Of a stretch of 64,000 nt of DNA, positions 9,014-16,882 are shown piece after piece; the first letter of the stretch is position 1, and each line of letters starts with the position of its first letter. Origin of the DNA: an uncultured Oscillospiraceae bacterium. Its GTDB lineage: Bacteria; Bacillota; Clostridia; Oscillospirales; Oscillospiraceae. The notes below the pieces were generated by a model. The model saw only the letters and a list, made by a program, of their open reading frames with translations. It did no database searches and had not been told where the DNA came from. Where the stretch lies: contig CAKTIM010000002.1 of the NCBI GenBank assembly GCA_934565795.1, forward strand, positions 62,001 through 126,000, written 5' to 3'. A program made the position numbers and the translations under genes.

Positions 9014-9538
9014 ATGGAGCTTTGGGATTTATACAATGAGCGCCGGGAGCTGACGGGACGTGACCATATCCGGGGTGAAGAACTCCCGCAGGGCATGTAT
9101 CATCTTGTGGTGCATGTCTGGATTCGCAATAGCAAAGGCGAATATCTGATTTCCCAGCGAAGTGCAGACAGACCCGCTTACCCGTTCATGTGGGAATGTG
9201 TGGGCGGTTCCGTGCTCAAGGGTGAGGATAGCTTAACTGGAGCCATCCGGGAAACCAAGGAAGAGGTGGGCCTGGCGCTATCCCCGGAAGCAGGAAAGCT
9301 GGTCGATTCCGTGGTGGGCAGGGTTGTAAACGGCGTCAGGTTTACGGATATTTTGGATATTTGGCTATTTGAGTACGATGGCCCTGTTTCACTGGAGCAG
9401 GCGACGACGAAGGAAGTAGCACAGACGGTCTGGATGTCGAAAGAACAGATTAGAGAATTATTCGACACCGGCAAGCTGGTGCATACATTGGGCTATTTCT
9501 TTGTAACGAAAGAATTGGGAGGACAAAATGATCCTTGA
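9014..9538 (+). CDS. Nudix hydrolase
   Basis: Predicted pyrophosphohydrolase of 174 residues. A complete Nudix box GX5EX7REUXEEXGU is present (GSVLKGE then RETKEEVGL). The N-terminus LWDLYNERRELTG resembles the YfcD/IPP-isomerase-like Nudix group, whose substrates are not settled. The ATG at 9014 is preferred to an ATG 42 bases upstream: GGGAAGAG is placed upstream and the conserved sequence begins MELWDLY. Its last 11 bases overlap the next gene, the disrupted nucleoside phosphorylase, which suggests co-translation and perhaps a shared nucleotide-salvage role. Confidence 0.88.
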   Translation: MELWDLYNERRELTGRDHIRGEELPQGMYHLVVHVWIRNSKGEYLISQRSADRPAYPFMWECVGGSVLKGEDSLTGAIRETKEEVGLALSPEAGKLVDSVVGRVVNGVRFTDILDIWLFEYDGPVSLEQATTKEVAQTVWMSKEQIRELFDTGKLVHTLGYFFVTKELGGQNDP

Positions 9539-10308
9539 AGAATTTGACCCCTGTCAGGATGCCGTTATAAACCCCGAAATGTGCATCAAGGGGAAGATCG
9601 AGAATTTCCCGGAGGTGACCGTCTCCTGCTTTTCCCGCCACCTGTTTGAGTCGGTGCTGGCCTTCTTTGAGCCGGAGGAAATCGGGCGCGTGGGCGGCGC
9701 CAACGGCAAAGCGCCGGTGTATGCGGTGGAATACAAGGGAAAGCGAATTGCCTTTTATGAATCCAGGGTGGGGGAGCCCGCCTGCATTGGAGACTATGAG
9801 GATTTGCTGGCCATGGGCATGAAGACCCTGATCCTCTTCGGCAACTGCGGCGTGCTGGACAAGACCATCGAGGACTGTGGCATCATCATTCCCACCAAGG
9901 CTTTGCGGGATGAGGGATGCAGCTTCCATTATGCCCCGCCTGCGGACAGCATCGAAGTAAACCATAACCATCAGGAGCTGTTTCAGCAGGTTTTAAAGGA
10001 GCACGGCTATTCCTATGTGAAGGGAACCACCTGGACAACGGATGCATGCTACCGGGAAACCCGGGAAAAAGGTCAACCGCCGGAAAGCTCAGGGGGCCAT
10101 CTGCGTGGAGATGGAATGCGCCGGAATGCAGGCGGCGGCTGATTTCCGGGGTGCGGACTTCTTTACATTTTTCTATGCGGGGGACAATCTTGACCAGCCG
10201 GTGTGGGATTCCCGCAGCCTTGCCGGTCACGCCCGCCTGGACGACAAGGGCAAAATCGCCCTGCTGGCGTTTGAGCTGGGCCTGAAAATCATGGAGCGCG
10301 AAAGATAA
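9528..10308 (+). pseudogene. Nucleoside phosphorylase (PNP/UDP family), frameshifted
   Basis: Purine/uridine phosphorylase-family enzyme interrupted by a one-base frameshift. Frame 1 from ATG 9528 gives about 180 residues including FGNCGVLDKTIEDCGIIIPT and TTWTTDACYRETREK. The protein then continues in the next frame as VNRRKAQGAICVEMECAGMQ to a stop at 10308. The break is at GGGAAAAAGGTC near 10062-10073: five A instead of four destroys the frame. The active-site segment VEMECAG lies in the second part, so the first part alone should be inactive. This may be a real pseudogene or a homopolymer sequencing error. GGGAGGA precedes the start. Confidence 0.85.
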
Positions 10309-10320
10309 AACCAAACAATA

Positions 10321-10372
10321 TGGAGCAGGAGAGAACCGCGCACGACGGTTTTTCTCCTGCTCCTTTTTTTGT
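10321..10372 (+). terminator. Intrinsic terminator after the nucleoside phosphorylase
   Basis: Arms GGAGCAGGAGAGAACCG and CGGTTTTTCTCCTGCTCC (10322-10363) are followed by a seven-T run, a textbook rho-independent terminator. Confidence 0.92.
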
Positions 10373-10425
10373 CCGCCGTTCCGACTGCTTTTTTGTTACT
10401 GAAGAATTATACTTCTTTTTGTTAT

Positions 10426-10588
10426 GGAACCTCTGAATAAATCGTCTGCGGCTGATGAGCGGATCTTTTTCACCCGCTCTTCAGCATCAAAAGCAGGAAA
10501 TACATCAAGTATTCCTCTGCTTTCGATGCTTTGATCGGTCGAAAAATCTCTCACTCTCAGCTCTTGCCGATTTGATTCAGAGGTTCCC
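10426..10588 (+). repeat. Palindromic repeat element copy 3
   Basis: About 162 bases with ends GGAACCTCTGAATAAATCG and CCGATTTGATTCAGAGGTTCC. Arms differ from other copies but still pair (GCTGA with TCAGC, GCATC with GATGC). It occupies most of the gap between the preceding terminator and spoIIAA and ends 26 bases before the spoIIAA start, so the spoIIA promoter must lie inside or upstream of it. Bases 10373-10425 hold nothing I recognise. Confidence 0.9.
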
Positions 10589-10613
10589 GAAGAAAACAAA
10601 GGAGGTTTTCAAG

Positions 10614-10931
10614 ATGTATTTCACCAGTTTCCTGGAAAATGGAAAGCTCACCATAGCCCTTACCGGGGAAATCGATCACCACTGCGCCAAGGCCTATATT
10701 CAGATCATCAGCTCCAAAATCGAAGCCTATATGCCGGACGTATGCGTGCTGGATTTTCACGATGTGACCTTTGTGGATTCCTCCGGCATTGCCGTGGTGA
10801 TCAATGCGCTACGGAATATGTCCCAGATCGAGGGGAAGCTCCTTCTTTCGGGCATCTCGCCCCAGCCCATGCGGGTGTTTCGGGCATCTGGAATTGACAA
10901 GCTGGTAGAGATTCGGGAGGCGGTATCATGA
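10614..10931 (+). CDS. spoIIAA: Anti-sigma F factor antagonist SpoIIAA
   Basis: STAS-domain protein of 105 residues that, when dephosphorylated, frees sigma F from SpoIIAB in the forespore. The phosphorylation site is in FVDSSGIAVV (Ser56 or Ser57). The ATG at 10614 has a perfect AAAGGAGG at 10599-10606; upstream in-frame codons would extend into the repeat element. The stop overlaps the spoIIAB start (ATGA), the usual translationally coupled spoIIA arrangement. Confidence 0.95.
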   Translation: MYFTSFLENGKLTIALTGEIDHHCAKAYIQIISSKIEAYMPDVCVLDFHDVTFVDSSGIAVVINALRNMSQIEGKLLLSGISPQPMRVFRASGIDKLVEIREAVS

Positions 10932-11359
10932 AATTTGACAACTATATGATTCTGGATTTCCCCAGCCGCTCCACCAACGAGGCCTTTGCCCGCAGCGCAG
11001 TGGCCTGCTTCGCGGCCCAGATGGACCCGACGCTGGAGGAGCTGGGGGATATCCGCACCGCCGTCTCTGAGGCGGTGACCAACTGCATCGTCCACGCCTA
11101 CCCCGATCAGATCGGCATCATCACCCTGCGCTGCCGCATTCTCAAGGACAATGTGCTGGATATTGTCATCAAGGACAAGGGGGTGGGTATTCAGGATGTG
11201 GAGCAGGCCCGCCGAGCGACCTTCACCACCGGCGGGGCGGAGCGAAGCGGCATGGGCTTTACCATCATGGAAAGCTTTATGACCAGCTTCGAGGTGACTT
11301 CAGCTCCCGGAAAGGGCACCACGGTACATATGCGCCGCAAGCTTCAGCGCAGAAAATGA
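10928..11359 (+). CDS. spoIIAB: Anti-sigma F factor / serine kinase SpoIIAB
   Basis: GHKL-type kinase of 143 residues that binds sigma F and phosphorylates SpoIIAA. The N-box is EAVTNCIVHAYP, the G1 box DKGVGIQD and the G2-type box GAERSGMGFTIM. It overlaps spoIIAA by four bases and sigF by four bases, so the three proteins are expected in balanced amounts. Confidence 0.96.
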   Translation: MKFDNYMILDFPSRSTNEAFARSAVACFAAQMDPTLEELGDIRTAVSEAVTNCIVHAYPDQIGIITLRCRILKDNVLDIVIKDKGVGIQDVEQARRATFTTGGAERSGMGFTIMESFMTSFEVTSAPGKGTTVHMRRKLQRRK

Positions 11360-12060
11360 GCAGGACAGAGGAGCTGATCCGTCTGGCCCAGGGCGGAGAC
11401 CGGGATGCCTCCGAGCGCCTGGTGACAGAGAATTCCGGCCTGATCTGGTCTATCGCCCGGCGCTTCATCGGCCGGGGCGTGGAGACGGACGACCTGTATC
11501 AGTTGGGGTGCATGGGCTTTCTCAAGGCGGTCGAAGGGTTTGATACCGCCTTCGGAACTCAGTTTTCCACCTATGCAGTGCCGAAGATCTCCGGGGAGAT
11601 CCGCCGCTTCCTCCGCGACGACGGGACGGTAAAGGTCTCCCGCAGCCTGAAGGAGCACGCGGCCACCATCAAGGGCATCCGCAGCAAACTCACCGGGCTG
11701 CTTGGCCGGGAGCCGACCATCCAGGAGCTGTCGGATCAGACCGGCCTGACCCCGGAGGAAATCGCCCTGGCGGAAACCGCCACCGCTGCCACGGAATCCA
11801 TCCACCAGGAGACGGGGGAGGACGGCTTCTGCCTGGAAAATATACTGACTGATACGGAGTCCGAGGAACGGATGGTGGAAAAAATCGCCCTGCGGCAGGC
11901 GGTGGAAAAGCTGCCGGAGCGGGAGCGAATGGTGATTCAGCTGCGCTATTACCACAGCCTGACCCAGCAGCGGGTGGCAAAGGTGATGAACGTCAGCCAG
12001 GTGCAGGTTTCACGCATTGAAAAAAAGGCACTGGAGAAAATTCGGGAATTCATGCAATAA
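11356..12060 (+). CDS. sigF: Forespore sigma factor sigma F
   Basis: Sigma-70-family factor SpoIIAC, 234 residues, which starts forespore-specific transcription after septation. Region 2 contains DLYQLGCMGFLKAVEGFD and GTQFSTYAVPKISGEIRRFL (sporulation sigma type, without the WW dyad), and region 4 has LTQQRVAKVMNVSQVQVSRI as the helix-turn-helix. Third gene of the spoIIA operon, held inactive by SpoIIAB until the antagonist acts. Confidence 0.96.
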   Translation: MSRTEELIRLAQGGDRDASERLVTENSGLIWSIARRFIGRGVETDDLYQLGCMGFLKAVEGFDTAFGTQFSTYAVPKISGEIRRFLRDDGTVKVSRSLKEHAATIKGIRSKLTGLLGREPTIQELSDQTGLTPEEIALAETATAATESIHQETGEDGFCLENILTDTESEERMVEKIALRQAVEKLPERERMVIQLRYYHSLTQQRVAKVMNVSQVQVSRIEKKALEKIREFMQ

Positions 12061-12127
12061 CTACTCTTTACCTTTTGACGAAAATGAAGTAAAATAGGAG
12101 CATCTTACAGATAGACAGGTGCACTGA

Positions 12128-14527
12128 ATGACAGAACAAATGGAATCCCGATTTATTGCCGCGAGGAAGAAATACATTGCCTCCCGGTTTTCTCAGCTGA
12201 ACGACATGCAGCAAAAGGCCGTCCTCACTACCCAGGGGCCGCTGCTGCTGCTGGCCGGTGCGGGCAGCGGAAAAACCACCGTGCTGATCAACCGAATTGC
12301 CAACCTCATGCGCTATGGCCGCGGAAGCGACAGCCAGGAGATCCCGCCCCATATTGAGGATGAAGATGTGGAATTTCTGGAAGGGCTGGGGGAGGAGCCT
12401 TCCGATGAGGACACCGCCCGCGCCGACACCCTGTGTGCGGTGGAGTCGGCTGTACCCTGGAGCATCATTGCCATCACCTTTACCAACAAGGCCGCCAACG
12501 AGATCAAGGACCGGCTGTCGTCCCTGCTTGGCCCGGAAGCACAGGATATCTGGGCGATGACCTTCCACTCCGCCTGCTGCCGGATTTTGCGCCGGGAGAT
12601 CGATGTGATGGGCTATACCAGAAGCTTCACCATTTATGATACCGCCGACTCCGAGCGGGTGATGAAGGGGATCCTGAAGGAGCTGGACATGGACGAGAAG
12701 ACCTTCCCGCCCAAGTATGTCCTGAGCGTCATCAGCCGGGAGAAGGACAAAATGGTATCACCGGCCCAAATGTTGGAGGACGCGGAGAAAAGCGGCAATC
12801 TCCGGGCTAAATATGTGGCCCGCGCCTACGAAAAATATCAGACGCAGCTCAGGGACAACAATGCCCTGGACTTTGACGATATCATCTACGTCACCGTCCA
12901 GATGCTCCAGCAGCACGAGGAGATCCGCCGGTATTACCAGAAGAAATTCCGCTATGTGCTGGTGGACGAATATCAGGACACTAACCACATGCAGTATCTG
13001 CTGACCTCATTGCTCGCCGGTGGGTATGAAAACATCTGCGTGGTGGGCGACGACGATCAAAGCATCTACCGCTTCCGGGGCGCGACCATTGAGAATATTC
13101 TGAGCTTTGAAAAGCAGTATCACGGCTGCCGTACCATTCGCCTGGAGCAGAACTACCGCTCTACCCAGTCCATCCTGAACGCGGCGAACGCTGTGATCTC
13201 CCACAATCTGGGCCGCAAGGGGAAGAAGCTCTGGACGGCCAACGGCAGCGGTGACCCCATCACCGTTTATGAGGCCCCGGACGAGGGGACGGAGGCAAAC
13301 TTCGTCGCCGGGCAGATTCTTGCCGCCACCCGAGGCAAGGGAATGCAGGATTTTGCAATTCTCTACCGTACCAACGCCCAGTCCAACGCCCTGGAATATG
13401 CCATGAAGCGCAATGGCATTCCCTACCGGGTGATCGGCGGCACCCGCTTCTTCGACCGGGCGGAGATCAAGGACATGCTGTCCTACCTCTGCGTTATCAA
13501 CAACCGCGCCGACACCCTGCGCCTGCGCCGCATTATCAACAATCCCCCCCGGGGCCTGGGAGCGAAAACCCTGGAAATGGCCGACCGGCTGGCAGAGGCA
13601 GAGGGAAAGCCCCTGTACGCCATCGTATCCGATCCCTATTCCTATGCCCCGCTGGAAAAGTCCGCGGGCAAATTCCTGCAGTTTTCCGCCATGATCGAAG
13701 AGCTGGCCAAACTCCTGGATGACGGCATGAGCCTGCCGGAATTCTATGATGAGGTAGTCCGCCGTACCGGCTATATGGATATGCTCACCGCCAAGGACAC
13801 CGAGGAAAACAAGACCCGGCTGGAAAACGTCCAGGAATTGAAATCCAGCATCCATTCCTACATGGAGAATGTGGAGTCACCCTCTCTGGCAGGCTTCCTG
13901 GAGGAGATCGCTCTTTATACGGACATTGAGCAGTACAATGAGTCGGACGATGCCGTGGTGATGATGACCATGCACTCGGCCAAGGGCCTGGAATTCCCCC
14001 ATGTGTTTCTGGTGGGCTTTGAGGATGGGCTGTTCCCCGGCCAGCGCTCCATCGGAGACGCGGAGGAAATGGAGGAGGAACGGCGGCTGTGCTACGTGGC
14101 CATTACCCGCGCCAAGAAATCGCTGACCATCAGCTATGCCCGCCAGCGCATGATCTACGGCCGGACTTCCTCCTCGCTTCCGTCCCGATTCCTGAAGGAG
14201 ATCCCGGAGGAGTGCATCCGCCGCAAGGGTGGCTTCCATTCGGCCCAGAGTGCTGCCGGACATGCAGAGCGCCCCTACGGCATGCGCAGTGCCTACAACC
14301 GCCCCCACTACCACAGCGAAAGCTCCATGGTTTCCTCCAAGCCGCCGGTTCCCATGCTGGAGCTTCAGCAGGGAGACATGGTGCAACACGCTGCCTTTGG
14401 CAGGGGCATGGTGCTCACCGTCACCAAAATGGGCGGCGACGCACTGCTGGAGGTGGCCTTTGATGACATCGGCACCAAGAAACTGTTGGCTAAGACCGCC
14501 TCGGCGTACATGAAAAAGCTTTCCTGA
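12128..14527 (+). CDS. pcrA: ATP-dependent DNA helicase PcrA (UvrD family)
   Basis: Superfamily 1A 3'-5' helicase for repair and removal of transcription-replication conflicts, 799 residues. Walker A AGAGSGKT at 43-50, motif II VDEYQDTN, motif III GDDDQSIYRFRGA and motif VI VAITRAKKSL are all present. The C-terminal Tudor-like segment GDMVQHAAFGRGMV with KLLAKTASAYMKKL is the PcrA RNA-polymerase-interaction element. Unusual: between motif I and motif Ia (residues about 64-108) there is an acidic insertion rich in Asp/Glu that typical PcrA proteins lack. It starts 68 bases after sigF. Confidence 0.95.
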   Translation: MTEQMESRFIAARKKYIASRFSQLNDMQQKAVLTTQGPLLLLAGAGSGKTTVLINRIANLMRYGRGSDSQEIPPHIEDEDVEFLEGLGEEPSDEDTARADTLCAVESAVPWSIIAITFTNKAANEIKDRLSSLLGPEAQDIWAMTFHSACCRILRREIDVMGYTRSFTIYDTADSERVMKGILKELDMDEKTFPPKYVLSVISREKDKMVSPAQMLEDAEKSGNLRAKYVARAYEKYQTQLRDNNALDFDDIIYVTVQMLQQHEEIRRYYQKKFRYVLVDEYQDTNHMQYLLTSLLAGGYENICVVGDDDQSIYRFRGATIENILSFEKQYHGCRTIRLEQNYRSTQSILNAANAVISHNLGRKGKKLWTANGSGDPITVYEAPDEGTEANFVAGQILAATRGKGMQDFAILYRTNAQSNALEYAMKRNGIPYRVIGGTRFFDRAEIKDMLSYLCVINNRADTLRLRRIINNPPRGLGAKTLEMADRLAEAEGKPLYAIVSDPYSYAPLEKSAGKFLQFSAMIEELAKLLDDGMSLPEFYDEVVRRTGYMDMLTAKDTEENKTRLENVQELKSSIHSYMENVESPSLAGFLEEIALYTDIEQYNESDDAVVMMTMHSAKGLEFPHVFLVGFEDGLFPGQRSIGDAEEMEEERRLCYVAITRAKKSLTISYARQRMIYGRTSSSLPSRFLKEIPEECIRRKGGFHSAQSAAGHAERPYGMRSAYNRPHYHSESSMVSSKPPVPMLELQQGDMVQHAAFGRGMVLTVTKMGGDALLEVAFDDIGTKKLLAKTASAYMKKLS

Positions 14528-14533
14528 CATGCG

Positions 14534-14590
14534 TTCAGCCTTTTCCGCATACACTTTCCCGGAGGGGAGTATGATGCGGAAAAGGCTGAA
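14534..14590 (+). promoter_or_regulatory. 17-bp perfect hairpin enclosing the yunB ribosome binding site
   Basis: TTCAGCCTTTTCCGCAT (14534-14550) and ATGCGGAAAAGGCTGAA (14574-14590) are perfect inverted repeats. The 23-base loop holds the GGAGGGG Shine-Dalgarno and the first ATG; the second ATG lies in the right arm. No T-run follows, so a terminator is less likely than a translational control structure. Confidence 0.6.
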
Positions 14591-15218
14591 AAATTTTGGG
14601 ATTGTGCTGTTGCTCTGCCTGGGGGTGCTCATTGCCGGGTTCTTTTCCCTGCGCAGCAAATACCGCCTGGTGATCGGCGACCTGGCGCAGACCAGCGTGA
14701 AGAACGCCACCTCAGACCTGGCCAACGACGCCGTTGCCCAGCAGATTGAAAACGGAAACATCCAATATGACCGTATCGTCTATTTTGAGAAGGATGTCAA
14801 TGGACGGATCACGGCGCTGAAAACTAATATCGGGGAAGTAAATCACCTGAAAACGGATATTCTGAATATCATCAACGGCAGAATCCTTGCACTGGATGCC
14901 GCCGATATCGGTATCCCCATTGGCAGCCTGTTTCTGCCGGAGTTTTTCTCCGGCAAGGGGCCAGCCATCCCGGTGCATATCCTGGCCATCCGAAATAGCG
15001 ACGCCACCTTTTCCAGCAATTTTATCCAGGCAGGCATCAATCAGACGCTGCACCAGCTGGTGATGGAGGTAAACGTAGATGCTGCCGTCCTGGTGCTGGG
15101 GCAGACCAGCACCTTTCAGGTTTCCAGTCAGATTGTGGTGGCGGAGACGGTGATTGTGGGAGAGGTTCCCAATACGTTCATCCAGACAGGGGAGGATACA
15201 CAGCGTTTGTTTCAGTGA
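14571..15218 (+). CDS. yunB: Sporulation protein YunB
   Basis: Mother-cell sporulation protein of the YunB family, 215 residues, needed in Bacillus for proper engulfed-forespore development. One N-terminal membrane segment (about residues 8-26, NFGIVLLLCLGVLIAGFF) is followed by an extracytoplasmic domain with the family features VNHLKTDILNIINGRI and GIPIGSLF. GGAGGGG at 14561-14567 serves ATG 14571, and ATG 14574 is an equal alternative. It starts 43 bases after pcrA, and its start region lies in a 17-bp hairpin. Confidence 0.9.
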   Translation: MMRKRLKNFGIVLLLCLGVLIAGFFSLRSKYRLVIGDLAQTSVKNATSDLANDAVAQQIENGNIQYDRIVYFEKDVNGRITALKTNIGEVNHLKTDILNIINGRILALDAADIGIPIGSLFLPEFFSGKGPAIPVHILAIRNSDATFSSNFIQAGINQTLHQLVMEVNVDAAVLVLGQTSTFQVSSQIVVAETVIVGEVPNTFIQTGEDTQRLFQ

Positions 15219-15225
15219 AAAAGGA

Positions 15226-15270
15226 ATCCCGTGCAGGGGGCCAATCGCAGCCCTGCACGGGATATCTTTA
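15226..15270. terminator. Terminator between yunB and the convergent small Cys protein gene
   Basis: Arms ATCCCGTGCAGGG (15226-15238) and CCCTGCACGGGAT (15251-15263) flank a 12-base loop, with AAAAA upstream and TCTTTATT downstream, so it can work for both converging genes. Confidence 0.82.
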
Positions 15271-15483
15271 TTCATCCAGGGAAAAATCACGGTCGCTGAA
15301 CTGGGAAAAGCTCATGGCCTTTGCCTTGAAGGGAACCCGCTTGCAGGGGTCGTAGCGAAACCTCCGGCAGCGATCCTCTTCGCTTTTCAGCCCGCGCTTG
15401 CTGCAAAGCACCGTGCCGTCCTCCAGCTTTGCACCGTAGACGCAATAGGCGCAGGCGCGATCAATCTTCTTCCGAAACAGCAT
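15268..15483 (-). CDS. Conserved small cysteine-containing protein
   Basis: A 71-residue protein with four cysteines arranged as CAYC, then VLCSKRG and DRCRRFRYDP, suggesting a small zinc- or metal-binding fold. The tail FSQFSDRDFSLDE is acidic. I have a recollection of similar short proteins in Clostridia, with no assigned function. The ATG at 15483 is chosen because GGAGG sits six bases upstream; a longer reading would add 15 residues without a ribosome binding site. It is downstream of ylbJ on the same strand and may be co-transcribed. Confidence 0.75.
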   Translation of the reverse strand: MLFRKKIDRACAYCVYGAKLEDGTVLCSKRGLKSEEDRCRRFRYDPCKRVPFKAKAMSFSQFSDRDFSLDE

Positions 15484-15557
15484 ACAGAGCCTCCATCCCG
15501 CAGCAATGGGCATAGCATCCGTGCCCATTACTGCATTTTCAGCATATCTTTCCTGTA

Positions 15558-16526
15558 TTATACACCAACCGGCGTAAAAATTCTACTCCTTTTTTCGGCC
15601 TTCTTCAGCCCGAACAGCACCGCAAGCCAGAGAACAGGCAGCAGCCAGAGCCGGTAGCAGACTGCCGCCGAGACAATCCCGGTGGTGACGGCCTGGAGCA
15701 GCTTCCCGCGCAGATAAAACTGGATGCCAAGCCCCGGACAGACGGAGGCGGTCTGATAGGCAACGCAAAGCCCCCCGAAGGACAGGAGAATGCTGCACAC
15801 AAGAAACCGTAGCTCCGGCGATGGGATTCGCTCCAGCATGCAGCAGCCATTGGAAAGCTCCAAAAGCCCGATCAGGGCAACCTGTAACTCCGGGCTTGCC
15901 GCCCAGAGAATCCAGCGGCAGAGAAAGCCAATCAAGACCCGAAAAAGAATGACCCATCCGCATATTTTCAGAATGGCCCCGATTGCCTGCTCCATTCCAA
16001 AGGGAGCCGCAGCGGGGCCGCTCCCCTCGGAAGATAGCTCCGGGCAGGAGAACACGAATGATGCGGCCCAAATGCCAAACAGCTGAATGGCCCAAAGCAG
16101 CCATACCGTTTTCTTTCCGGGGAACGCGGCAGGGAGGATTCCGAAAATAAACGCAGGCCCCGCATTGCTGCAAAAGGCCAGCATCCGCTCTGCCCGATCC
16201 TTGTCCACCTGCCCCGACCGATAGGCTTCACTGATGCATTGCGCCCCCACCGGGTACCCGCCCAGCAGTGCGGGCACCAGCACGGATGTCATGCCCGGCG
16301 GAATCCCAAAGGGCTTTCCCAACAGCCTGACGGCGCGGCCTGTCCGGCTGCATGCGTGGGAGAAGACGCCGGACAGAAAGATAAAGGGAAAGAGGGAGGG
16401 AATAATGGTTTTCAGGCAGAGCGCCAACCCCTGAGCAGCGCCTGCCAGCGCCGTCCGGCTGTCCAGGATCAGGGCAAGAAGCCCCGCTGCCGCAGCCAGT
16501 GCGGAAACCCTTTTTCGTTTCTCCAT
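15558..16526 (-). CDS. ylbJ: YlbJ-like sporulation integral membrane protein
   Basis: Polytopic membrane protein of 322 residues related to YlbJ/SpoVV-type transporters of the nucleoside-recognition (Gate) superfamily. The family motif IIPSLFPFIFLSG is at about residue 40, GGYPVGAQCISEAYRSG is next and FCSNAGPAFIFGI follows. About eight hydrophobic segments are visible. In Bacillus the protein is mother-cell expressed and takes part in dipicolinate delivery and spore heat resistance. GAGGTGAG precedes the ATG at 16526. It diverges from yqfC. Confidence 0.88.
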   Translation of the reverse strand: MEKRKRVSALAAAAGLLALILDSRTALAGAAQGLALCLKTIIPSLFPFIFLSGVFSHACSRTGRAVRLLGKPFGIPPGMTSVLVPALLGGYPVGAQCISEAYRSGQVDKDRAERMLAFCSNAGPAFIFGILPAAFPGKKTVWLLWAIQLFGIWAASFVFSCPELSSEGSGPAAAPFGMEQAIGAILKICGWVILFRVLIGFLCRWILWAASPELQVALIGLLELSNGCCMLERIPSPELRFLVCSILLSFGGLCVAYQTASVCPGLGIQFYLRGKLLQAVTTGIVSAAVCYRLWLLPVLWLAVLFGLKKAEKRSRIFTPVGV

Positions 16527-16597
16527 GCGCTCACCTCGGAAGAATCTATGCAAGCGGGGACAGGTACATGCATATGCTTTCCCAAAGAGGTGAGCGA

Positions 16598-16882
16598 ATG
16601 AAGATCAAAGGCCGTTTGTTGCAGTCCCTGCCGGGAAGCGTGCCGAACCCGGAGGTTTTTCCCATTCTACCCATTGTGGAGCTTGCAGGCAGCCGCCGGG
16701 TGCTGGTGGAAAATCACCTGGGCGTGACCGAGTATTCCACAGAGCGGATCGGGATCAAAATGAAGTATGGGGAGATTCAGGTCTGCGGCGGCGGGCTGCG
16801 GCTGGAGCATATGACACGGGTAAAGCTCATCATCACCGGGCAGATCGACTGCATTTCCCTGATTCGGAGGCATGAGGAATGA
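16598..16882 (+). CDS. yqfC: YabP/YqfC-family sporulation protein
   Basis: A 94-residue protein of the YabP/YqfC family. It contains PILPIVELAGSRRVLVENH, LGVTEYSTERIGIKMKYGE and a C-terminal HMTRVKLIITGQID, all family blocks. AGAGGTGA precedes the ATG at 16598; upstream in-frame codons have no ribosome binding site. It overlaps yqfD by four bases, and yqfC-yqfD-phoH-ybeY is a conserved sporulation/housekeeping string in Firmicutes. Role inferred from family: mother-cell sporulation function, exact activity unknown. Confidence 0.9.
   Translation: MKIKGRLLQSLPGSVPNPEVFPILPIVELAGSRRVLVENHLGVTEYSTERIGIKMKYGEIQVCGGGLRLEHMTRVKLIITGQIDCISLIRRHEE

Noticed and set aside
10060..10075. Programmed ribosomal frameshift in the nucleoside phosphorylase
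   Set aside because: The slippery run AAAAAG would support a -1 slip, but the downstream part is in the +1 frame, and this enzyme family is not known to use frameshifting.
16529..16597. Inverted repeat CGCTCACCTC/GAGGTGAGCG between ylbJ and yqfC
   Set aside because: Both arms are simply the Shine-Dalgarno regions of the two divergent genes.
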